Below, one piece after another: positions 29,940 to 35,991 of a stretch of DNA of 35,991 nt. The stretch is from Candidatus Contendibacter sp. (GTDB lineage Bacteria > Pseudomonadota > Gammaproteobacteria > Competibacterales > Competibacteraceae). The DNA is taken from assembly GCA_008933795.1 (NCBI GenBank), contig WBUJ01000022.1, forward strand, positions 1-35,991. Direction: 5' to 3'. The stretch's first letter is position 1. Every line of letters starts with the position of its first letter. Below the pieces are notes generated by a model, which ran no database searches, was not told the DNA's origin, and was given only the letters and a program-made list of their open reading frames with translations. The position numbers were made by a program, and so were the translations under genes.

Positions 29940-31658
29940 ATGTCCACCGTTATCGTCCGTCGTCCCAGCCCCGCTGCCGTGGCCCTGCCCGTTGCCCCCT
30001 TGCTCCAGCGCCTCTATGCCGCGCGCGGCGTGGGTTCGGCGGACCAACTGGACCCGCGATTGCAAATGCTGCCCTTGCCCTCGTCGCTGACCGGCTTGGC
30101 CGAAGCGATGACGCTGTTGGAAGACGTCCTCCGCCAGCGGCGGCGGATCGCCGTCGTTGCCGACCTCGACGCCGACGGCGCCACCAGTTGCGCGCTGGCG
30201 GTGCGGGCGCTGCGGGCGCTGGGCGCGGCGGACGTGCGCTACGTGGTGCCCAACCGCTTTGTCCACGGTTACGGCCTGACGCCGGAAATCGTCGCGGTCG
30301 CCGCCCGGGAGCGGCCGGATCTGCTGATCACCGTGGACAACGGCATTTCCAGTCATGAAGGAGTTCGGGCGGCCCAGGCGCTGGGAATGCGGGTGCTGAT
30401 CACCGACCATCATCTGCCCGGCCCGACGCTTCCGTCCGCCGATGCCCTGATCAATCCCAACCAGTCGGGCGATGCGTTCCCCTGCAAGCAACTGGCTGGC
30501 GTCGGCGTCATTTTTTACGTGCTGTCGGCGCTGCGAACCCGGTTGCGGGAAACCGGCTGGTTCGCGACATGCGGTCTGTCCGAGCCGAACATGGCGCAAT
30601 TCCTCGATCTGGCGGCGGTGGGCACGGTGGCCGACGTGGTGCCGCTGGCTCACGCCAACCGCGTGCTGGTCGAGCAGGGCTTGCGGCGGATTCGCGAAGG
30701 CCGGTGCGTGCCCGGCATCGCCGCGCTCTTCGCCGTCGCTGGCCGCTCGATGGCGCGGGCGAGCGCCGCCGATATCGCTTTTCAACTCGGGCCGCGCCTG
30801 AACGCCGCTGGCCGGCTGGCCGACATGAGCCTGAGCATCGACTGCCTGCTGTGCGACGATCCGGCGCGGGCGCTGGTTTTGGCCCAGGAACTGGATCGGC
30901 TCAACCGCGAGCGGCGGGTGATCGAAACCGAAATGCGGGCGCAAGCGCTCGACAGCCTGGAACGATGGCCGCTGGCGGAGGGCGAACTGCCGTTCGGGTT
31001 GTGCCTGTTCGATCCGGACTGGCATCCGGGCGTGGTCGGCATCGTGGCCGGGCGGATTCGAGAGCGGGTCCATCGGCCGGTGATCGCCTTCGCGCCCGAC
31101 AATCACCCTGGTCAGTTGCGTGGGTCGGCGCGCTCGGTGCCGGGTCTGCATATCCGCGACGTGTTGGCGACCATCGACGCGCGCCAGCCGGGCCTGATCG
31201 GGCGCTTCGGCGGTCACGCCGCCGCCGCCGGCCTGAGTTTGCCGGCTGCCCACCTGTCCGCTTTTCAAAGCGCCTTCGACGCCGAGGTGCGTGGTCTGCT
31301 GCGGCTGGAGGATCTCAACGGCTGTGTGTGGAGCGATGGCGAACTGGAACCGGCGGATTTCTGCCTGGAAACCGCCGAGCTGTTGCGGGAGGCCGGTCCC
31401 TGGGGCCAGGGCTTCCCCGAACCGCTGTTCGATGGCGTGTTCGAGGTGACCGCCCACCGGATCATGAAGGAACAGCATTTGAAGCTGTGGTTGCGAGCAC
31501 CGGGCGTGAAGCAGCCGGTGGAGGCGGTTGCTTTCCATCGGGTGGGCGATTTCACGCCAGGCGCGACGCGACTGCGCGTCGCCTACAAGCTGGACGCCAA
31601 TGAGTGGCGCGGCGAGCGGCGGTTGCAGTTGCGCGTCGAGCATCTGGAACCGGCCTAA
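29940..31658 (+). CDS. recJ: Single-stranded-DNA-specific exonuclease RecJ
   Basis: RecJ degrades single-stranded DNA 5' to 3' in recombination and mismatch repair. The 572-residue product (E. coli 577) has the DHH-family motifs: VADLDADGATSCAL (motif I), ITVDNG (motif II), ITDHHLPG (the DHH triad), the QLGPRLNAAGRLAD segment and, in the DHHA1 part, GRFGGHAAAAGLS. The C-terminal OB-like domain (about 460-572) is present. Motif I reads LDADGAT in place of the commoner YDADGAT or FDADGAT. About 150 bases separate it from rpfE, with no clear ribosome site before the ATG. Confidence 0.97.
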   Translation: MSTVIVRRPSPAAVALPVAPLLQRLYAARGVGSADQLDPRLQMLPLPSSLTGLAEAMTLLEDVLRQRRRIAVVADLDADGATSCALAVRALRALGAADVRYVVPNRFVHGYGLTPEIVAVAARERPDLLITVDNGISSHEGVRAAQALGMRVLITDHHLPGPTLPSADALINPNQSGDAFPCKQLAGVGVIFYVLSALRTRLRETGWFATCGLSEPNMAQFLDLAAVGTVADVVPLAHANRVLVEQGLRRIREGRCVPGIAALFAVAGRSMARASAADIAFQLGPRLNAAGRLADMSLSIDCLLCDDPARALVLAQELDRLNRERRVIETEMRAQALDSLERWPLAEGELPFGLCLFDPDWHPGVVGIVAGRIRERVHRPVIAFAPDNHPGQLRGSARSVPGLHIRDVLATIDARQPGLIGRFGGHAAAAGLSLPAAHLSAFQSAFDAEVRGLLRLEDLNGCVWSDGELEPADFCLETAELLREAGPWGQGFPEPLFDGVFEVTAHRIMKEQHLKLWLRAPGVKQPVEAVAFHRVGDFTPGATRLRVAYKLDANEWRGERRLQLRVEHLEPA

Positions 31659-31695
31659 CCGACCGGATTTCAGCGCTGGAGCGGGTGGTTCGGCC

Positions 31696-32514
31696 TCAAT
31701 AATGCCGCACCCGAAATAGCGTCTCGTCCCGTAGCACCGCCTCCAACACCTCGCCGGTCACTGCCGCCCAGCGTGCGCCGCCCGCTTCGTCGGCGATCAA
31801 ATCCTGGCGGATTTCGATCTCCACGTGCGGCAGGCCGGCCGCGCCGCCGTGAGTGTCCATGGTGAAGCCAACCTCGCGTCCGGAATAGGGTTCGTTGTCG
31901 CCCACGCACAATTCGGGATTGGCCCGGAACCGGGCGATCAGCGGCTCGGCCAGCCGGGGATCGCGATTCCACAGCACGCCGAGATGCCAGGGACGCTCGA
32001 AGCCATTCATGGCGGGTGTGAAGCTGTGAATGGCGATCAGCGCCGGCGCCCGGCCATGGCCGTGACGCCAGCGGTGGGCCAGCGCCTGGGTGATCGCGTG
32101 GTGGTAGGGCCAGAACACTTCGTTCAAGCGCTGATCGGCTTGGGCATCGTCCACTGCCCGATTGCCGGGAATGACGATGCCGTCGCTGATTTCGGCGATG
32201 GAGGTGGGATCGCCGGGGGAACGGTTGCAGTCGATGACCAGCCGCGAATAGCCGCCCAACACCGCGGGCGCGTCCAGTCGCGCCGCCAGCCAGCGAGTCA
32301 CCCGCGCGGCGCCGATGTCCCAGGCGATGTGTTGGGATAATTCCTCCGGCCCCAGCCCCAGTTGACCGAGCGCGGCGGGAATGGCATTGCTGGCGTGATC
32401 GCAAACCAGCACCATCGGCGCCTGGCCCTCCGGATTGAAGAGGGCGAAGGGTGGCGGATCGCCGGAACCCAGCAGGGATGCCTGGAGCAACGGGTCGAGC
32501 GAGATATCGTTCAT
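31696..32514 (-). CDS. N-formylglutamate amidohydrolase family protein
   Basis: The product is 272 residues from the ATG at 32514. Landmarks are VLVCDHASNAIP near residue 35, HIAWDIGAARVTRWLA, VLGGYSRLVIDCNR, ALIAIHSFTPAMNG, RPWHLGVLWNRD and EPYSGREVGFTMDTHG, which fit the zinc hydrolases related to HutG. The true substrate is unproven; stand-alone members away from hut genes are common and no histidine-degradation genes are near. An alternative ATG at 32538 adds eight residues. Neither has a good ribosome site. The gene is convergent with recJ, with about 37 bases between stops, and it marks the right edge of the GC-rich part of the window. Confidence 0.85.
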   Translation of the reverse strand: MNDISLDPLLQASLLGSGDPPPFALFNPEGQAPMVLVCDHASNAIPAALGQLGLGPEELSQHIAWDIGAARVTRWLAARLDAPAVLGGYSRLVIDCNRSPGDPTSIAEISDGIVIPGNRAVDDAQADQRLNEVFWPYHHAITQALAHRWRHGHGRAPALIAIHSFTPAMNGFERPWHLGVLWNRDPRLAEPLIARFRANPELCVGDNEPYSGREVGFTMDTHGGAAGLPHVEIEIRQDLIADEAGGARWAAVTGEVLEAVLRDETLFRVRHY

Positions 32515-32899
32515 GGAAGTATGAAAATCGATTGTCATCAACGCCGCGAATGCAGTCGGTGGTTTGCTTGCGGCCCCGTTCGTGGCCAAATGAAACTTGG
32601 CCTGAAACTCAAAAAACCTTGAACAATAGAGTCGCCTATGCGCCTTTGGTCTTGCAAAACCTCCCTGAATGTATTCAAAGTGATGTTAATATATTGATTG
32701 TCCGAGTAATACTTCAGTCCGCTGAACGAAGTGAAGCGGAGTATAGTTCAAACTATGGACTTTCGGTCCCATAGCTTTCAGTCCGTGGTAGTCCACGGAT
32801 GGCGCTTTAGCGCCCAATCTATGTACTTTCAGGGCATAGTGGTTGAATTATAATGAATAAAATCTTAAACATGCCGGAGCACCGAGCGAAGCTAGGCGG
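32515..32899. other. AT-richer gene-free junction before the Rpn gene
   Basis: This is 385 bases with no convincing gene. Base composition shifts from GC-rich to mixed at about 32580. The right half (32709-32839) is a run of hairpins described separately. The remainder (32590-32700) shows no structure that I can support. Promoters for the leftward amidohydrolase gene and the rightward Rpn gene must lie here. Confidence 0.5.
32709..32839. repeat. Array of six hairpins with a recurring CTTTCAG loop motif
   Basis: Six adjacent inverted repeats can be read by eye: ATACT/AGTAT with CCGCT/AGCGG (32709-32744), ATAGT/ACTAT (32743-32756), CTATGG/CCATAG (32753-32774), TCCGTGG/CCACGGA (32782-32799), GGCGC/GCGCC (32801-32814) and CTATG/CATAG (32819-32839). 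The motif ACTTTC(A/G)G or a close variant occurs at 32711 (shortened), 32759, 32774 (GCTTTCAG) and 32825, in loops or linkers. The array ends about 60 bases before the Rpn start. It could be a mobile-element end, a structured 5' leader or a small RNA on either strand. I do not recognise a known family. Confidence 0.7.
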
Positions 32900-33925
32900 A
32901 TGACCGACCACGATCAGGGCTACAAACGACTCTTCTCCCACCCCGAAATGATCCGCGATCTGCTGCGCGGGTTCGTCACTGCGGACTGGGTCGCCCAACT
33001 GGATTTCACCACGCTGGAAAAATATCCGACGGAATTCATCGATGACCACTTGCGCCACCGGCGCGGCGATGTCATCTGGCGGGTGCGCCGGGGGTTCGAG
33101 TGGCTATATCTCTACCTGCTGTTGGAATTTCAATCCGGCGTGCATCCGTTCATGGCGGCGCGGGTGTTCACCTATGTGGATTTGCTCTATCAGGATTTGC
33201 TGCGTAATCGGCAACTGGGTCAGTCCCGGCGCTTACCCTCGGTGCTGCCCATCGTCCTGTACAATGGGCGGCGGCGGTGGACCGCGCCGACGGACCTGGA
33301 TGCGCTGATCGAGCCGGGACCGGCCAGCCTGGCGGCGTATCGTCCGCAGACGCGCTATCTGCTGATTGATGAAAGCGCGTATGCCGATGCGGAATTAGCG
33401 AGTCGGCGCAACCTGGTGGCGGCCCTGTTCCGATTGGAGAACAGCCGGGGCCCCGAAGCGGTGCGCGAGGTGGTGGCCGCCCTGACCGATTGGTTGACCG
33501 AACCCGATCAGGAGGAACTGCGGCGCTCGTTTCTGATCTGGCTCCGGGAAGGGTTTTTGAAAGCCTGGTTGCCGAAGGTGTCATTCCCCGAACTGAACAA
33601 CCTGGAGGAGGTGCGCAACATGTTGACCGAGCGCGTGGTGGACTGGACCGAACAATGGAAGCAGGAAGGCCTGCAACAAGGCCTGCAACAAGGCCTGCAA
33701 CAAGGCCTGCAACAAGGCCTGCAACAAGGCCTGCAACAAGGGGAGCGGCGGTTGTTGCTGCGGCAAATCCATCGCCGGTTTGGCGAGGCCGTTGCAACAC
33801 GAAGTGCCCCGGCGCTGGAGCGGATCGAGCAACTGAGCGTATTTGAAGCCTTGGGCGAGGAACTGCTTGACTGCGCCGATGAGACGGCCTGGCTGGCGCG
33901 ATTACAGGCGGCGAGAGAAAAATAA
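32900..33925 (+). CDS. Rpn family recombination-promoting nuclease / PD-(D/E)XK transposase-like protein
   Basis: A 341-residue protein of the Rpn (YhgA-like) group, whose studied members are DNA endonucleases that promote RecA-independent recombination or act in phage defence. The N-terminus DHDQGYKRLFSHPEMIRDLL is the family signature. The PD-(D/E)XK core has Asp57 (RRGDVIW), then Glu76-x-Gln78 (LLLEFQS). The C-terminal part has EQWKQEG followed by six LQQG tetrapeptides and then ERRLLLRQIHRRFG, as is common in this family, encoded by perfect 12-base repeats. No inverted terminal repeats or target duplication are evident, so a simple insertion sequence is not supported. The hairpin array lies upstream. 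Confidence 0.88.
   Translation: MTDHDQGYKRLFSHPEMIRDLLRGFVTADWVAQLDFTTLEKYPTEFIDDHLRHRRGDVIWRVRRGFEWLYLYLLLEFQSGVHPFMAARVFTYVDLLYQDLLRNRQLGQSRRLPSVLPIVLYNGRRRWTAPTDLDALIEPGPASLAAYRPQTRYLLIDESAYADAELASRRNLVAALFRLENSRGPEAVREVVAALTDWLTEPDQEELRRSFLIWLREGFLKAWLPKVSFPELNNLEEVRNMLTERVVDWTEQWKQEGLQQGLQQGLQQGLQQGLQQGLQQGERRLLLRQIHRRFGEAVATRSAPALERIEQLSVFEALGEELLDCADETAWLARLQAAREK
33671..33742 (+). repeat. Dodecamer array, six copies of CTGCAACAAGGC, in the Rpn gene
   Basis: Six tandem 12-base units (the last ends GGG in place of GGC) encode LQQG repeats in frame. Copy-number change lengthens or shortens the tail without shifting the frame. The units are nearly perfect, implying recent slippage or conversion. 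Confidence 0.95.
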
Positions 33926-33938
33926 GGCAACCGGTGAA

Positions 33939-34016
33939 AGGCCAAAGGCGAAATAAATTTTTAGCCTTTAGCCTTTAGCCTTTAGCCTTTAGCCTTTAGC
34001 CTTTAGCCTTTAGCCT
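33939..34016. repeat. Heptamer array, eight copies of TTAGCCT, with inverted partner
   Basis: Bases 33961-34016 are exactly eight tandem TTAGCCT units. Just before them, AAAGGCCAAAGGC (33937-33949) is complementary to GCCTTTAGCCTTT of the array with one mismatch, so the RNA could fold into a long hairpin after the Rpn stop. The 15 bases at 33939-33953 recur exactly at 2799-2813 downstream of djlA. Confidence 0.9.
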
Positions 34017-34040
34017 TGATAATTCTGGGGCTTACCAATA

Positions 34041-34136
34041 ATGACTAACAGCACAGCACAGCACAGCACAGCACAGCACAGCACAGCACAGCACAGCACA
34101 GCACAGCACAGCACAGCAATAATATCAGTGATATAG
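34041..34136 (+). other. Present short reading frame through the pentamer array (OFF-state leader)
   Basis: The ATG at 34041 opens a frame reading MTN, then STAQH repeats, then a few residues, and hits TAG at 34134-34136 after 31 codons. It is not a gene in its own right. It is the 5' end of the GtrII-like gene in the wrong frame at the current copy number of 13. GGGG lies about 10 bases before the ATG, a plausible but not strong ribosome site. Confidence 0.65.
34051..34115 (+). repeat. Pentamer array, 13 copies of GCACA
   Basis: Thirteen perfect GCACA units (34051-34115), with partial units at both ends, lie 10 bases after a potential ATG and before the body of the GtrII-like gene. Because 5 is not divisible by 3, each gain or loss shifts the frame. 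None of the three frames contains a stop within the array. Three units encode STAQH. Confidence 0.97.
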
Positions 34137-34255
34137 AAAATTTCGTCAACAAGTTAGTAACCAACTACGCGAAATCTTTAATAGCCTGCCTGCTCATTTT
34201 TTTCGCCATCTATTATTCTGAGTTTTCGGAGTATCGACTGCGCGTTGATGAAGAA

Positions 34256-35710
34256 ATGGCAGCTTTTCGCGGCCTTGATGATGATATTGATAAAGGCTGG
34301 ATTGGGCTGGGCCGTTGGGGAACATGGATCTTTGAGTTATTCCTCCTGCGACCATTAAATCCATACTTTTCTATGCTCTTCGGTGGAATATTTTTAGCGA
34401 TATCATTCCTTTTTTTTGCCCAAGCTGTCAGAATCAGGATAACCCCGTACTTGATTTTTTCATTTATTCTTTTCGCAGGATTTCCGACATGGTATTATAT
34501 CATTGAGTTCAAGGGAACTTTTTTAGCAAACAGCGTTGCGGTATTTCTGGCTGCTCTAGCCAGTGTATCATATAACAAAACATCTTTTTCAAGACCGCTT
34601 TTTGTGCTTTTGTTAGTTCCAGCAATTGCCATATACCAATCCACCTTGCTGGTAGCCTTGACGATTGTGTTTGCTTCCTTGATCGTAGAGAAGCATAGGG
34701 AACCTAATTATTCCATCCTGTTTCCTTTATCATTGGCTGCCTTACTTTCTATTTTATCCGTTATCATTTATTTCCTGATATGGAAGTTTTTAATGGTATG
34801 GTTTGGCATAAAAATGAGTTATATTAATCATTTTATTGATCTTGATTCACTACTGCGCAACCCCATTCAGATCATGGGTCGTACAGTGCGGGAGGGACTT
34901 TCAGTTTATCTGGGAGCCAGCCCGATATTTATCGGATCAAAATGGTTTTCCGGGATATTATTTATTTTAGGCTTGATTGCATTTACCTTGCAATTCAGTG
35001 ACTGGCGGAAACCAAAACAGGTTGTTTTTTCAGCCCTGATCCCCCTAATAATCCTGCTGGGGTTACCGTTTAGCTTTAACCTGTTAAGTGGAGGCACTCT
35101 GCCATACCGCACGCTGCTGGCAGTACCCTTTGCTTACTGGTTTCTTATAATAACAGCCTTGCAATCCGGTTATCGATGGATCCGGCTGGCGGCCACAGGA
35201 TTGATGTTGATCGTTGCTGTTCAGTATTTCCAGATTGCGAGTCTTTCTTCTTTTTCACATCATTTCACTGCAATACATGATCAACTTATCGCGGCCCAAG
35301 TCTATCAGCGTATTTCTGAAAAGGTACCCGACTTCAATCGGGAAATGACCTATCCGGTTGAGTTTGTCGGGGCACTCGCTTTTCCTAATGAAGCTCGCTA
35401 TCCTACATCCATAGCATATTCTCATTCCCAAGTCATGGGCGTTACTACCCGATCCGTCTTTGAGTGGGATCCAGCAGATCCTATTCGGGTCATCTATTTC
35501 ATGAAACTGTTGGGATTCGGAAATTTCCGGTTCATCTATGATGCCGAGCGCGCCACTATAATTCACTCTGTGGATGATATGCCATCCTGGCCGAATCGCG
35601 ACGCAGTGCGCATTATTAACGGCATCGTTGTCGTGAAGTTCGGCAACTATCCACCAGGGATTCGTCAATCCGCGATAAATTTTATGTCATCAAAACCTCC
35701 CGGTAACTAA
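34256..35710 (+). CDS. GtrII-like membrane glucosyltransferase, 5' end out of frame (phase-variable)
   Basis: The longest in-frame ATG product is 484 residues, with about ten hydrophobic membrane segments. The N-terminal EEMAAFRGLDDDIDKGWIGL leading to GRWGTW resembles the periplasmic acidic loop of GtrII-type glucosyltransferases, which add glucose to O-antigen or related glycans from a lipid-linked donor. The coding frame continues upstream of 34256 without a stop back to TAA at 34046-34048 and encodes a further membrane segment (LIACLLIFFAIYY) but has no ATG, GTG or TTG there. The likely true start, ATG 34041, is joined by the GCACA array in the wrong frame. With 12 or 15 copies the full protein would be 554 or 559 residues. 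AT-rich composition contrasts with genes to the left and suggests horizontal acquisition. No gtrA/gtrB partners are in the window. Confidence 0.75.
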   Translation: MAAFRGLDDDIDKGWIGLGRWGTWIFELFLLRPLNPYFSMLFGGIFLAISFLFFAQAVRIRITPYLIFSFILFAGFPTWYYIIEFKGTFLANSVAVFLAALASVSYNKTSFSRPLFVLLLVPAIAIYQSTLLVALTIVFASLIVEKHREPNYSILFPLSLAALLSILSVIIYFLIWKFLMVWFGIKMSYINHFIDLDSLLRNPIQIMGRTVREGLSVYLGASPIFIGSKWFSGILFILGLIAFTLQFSDWRKPKQVVFSALIPLIILLGLPFSFNLLSGGTLPYRTLLAVPFAYWFLIITALQSGYRWIRLAATGLMLIVAVQYFQIASLSSFSHHFTAIHDQLIAAQVYQRISEKVPDFNREMTYPVEFVGALAFPNEARYPTSIAYSHSQVMGVTTRSVFEWDPADPIRVIYFMKLLGFGNFRFIYDAERATIIHSVDDMPSWPNRDAVRIINGIVVVKFGNYPPGIRQSAINFMSSKPPGN

Positions 35711-35991
35711 GTGTCAACATCCATGATCGACTATCATGATCAATGAAGATTAACTACCGGAGTAGCGGTTTATCAATGTTGAATCTTATCAGCAATTCCC
35801 GGTCTCTTTAGCTTATATAATTGATTTATAAATATATTTGGCTCTTTGGGAATTCCCGGAATAAGATAATTATTTAAAAACAATAAGTTGCGCTCTTTTT
35901 GCCGCACTGCAATATGCTGGGCTTTAATAAGATTCCAACCTATTTTGTGGCCTTAAAATATAAATATATTTAAAATCATAATCTTGTATTC
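35711..35991. other. AT-rich tail of the window
   Basis: This is 281 bases after the GtrII-like gene, with no complete gene. A small inverted repeat CATGAT/ATCATG lies at about 35722-35738 but lacks a T run. The rest continues the low-GC composition and includes a short minus-strand open stretch described separately. Confidence 0.5.
35773..35952 (-). pseudogene. Possible C-terminal remnant of a minus-strand gene
   Basis: On the minus strand a 59-codon stretch is open between stops and ends at TGA (35773-35775). It reads protein-like, for example HIAVRQKERNLLFLNNYLIP and LYKLKRPGIADKIQH. It has no ATG. A different minus-strand frame is open from about 35990 to 35925 (DYDFKYIYILRPQNRL), so one frameshift could join the two into the 3' end of a gene entering from beyond the window. 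The evidence is weak: it is short, AT-rich and I recognise no family. Confidence 0.25.

Noticed and set aside
32709..33925. Complete insertion sequence carrying the Rpn gene
   Set aside because: No matching inverted ends or target-site duplication can be seen flanking the gene. The upstream hairpins do not recur downstream.
33671..34115. CRISPR array
   Set aside because: The repeats are contiguous 12-, 7- and 5-base units with no spacers and no cas genes nearby.

Overview
The window is a GC-rich chromosomal segment of a gammaproteobacterium. The order radC / coaBC-dut-algC-argB, a ClpB very close to the E. coli protein, an alaC-hom pair and an rpfE-recJ pair all support this. A Rpn-type nuclease with a Gln-rich LQQG tail suggests a Competibacter-like or purple-sulfur-related lineage, but that is inference. 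Codon use is strongly GC-biased up to about 32.5 kb. The right end (about 32.6-36 kb) is distinctly AT-richer and looks acquired.

Layout: 1-203 is a patchwork of three short copies of the coaBC locus, abutting the end of purC, and is probably a chimeric or misassembled contig end. 0.2-3.5 kb holds purC (-), a CbiM-like membrane protein, djlA and radC (-). 4-8 kb holds the coaBC-dut-algC-argB block (CoA, dUTP, hexose-phosphate and arginine metabolism). 8.1-10.7 kb is clpB behind a good heat-shock (sigma-32) promoter match. 11-23.4 kb is an apparent cell-surface locus: a 2554-residue secreted repeat/beta-helix protein with an IPTL-type sorting signal in the middle of the chain, three tandem tail-collar (microcystin-dependent-protein-like) paralogs, an unknown 180-residue protein, a GT4 glycosyltransferase, a Tat-exported small protein, a GNAT acetyltransferase and a second small protein related to the Tat-exported one. 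23.6-31.7 kb returns to housekeeping: galU, ackA, alaC-hom, rpfE, recJ. A formylglutamate-amidohydrolase-like gene (-) follows.

The right end carries an array of six hairpins, a Rpn nuclease with an in-frame dodecamer repeat, a heptamer array (8 copies of TTAGCCT), a pentamer array (13 copies of GCACA) and a GtrII-like membrane glucosyltransferase. The only plausible start codon of the glucosyltransferase (34041) lies directly before the pentamer array and is out of frame with the body of the gene at the present copy number. Loss of one unit, or gain of two, restores a 554- or 559-residue protein with its first membrane segment. This is the arrangement of a phase-variable surface-glycosylation gene, captured in the OFF state.

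Strongest leads: (1) the GCACA-switched GtrII-like gene, (2) the two-product precursor implied by the mid-chain IPTL signal, (3) the collar-triplet surface locus, (4) the hairpin array before rpn, (5) a possible small RNA between radC and coaBC.
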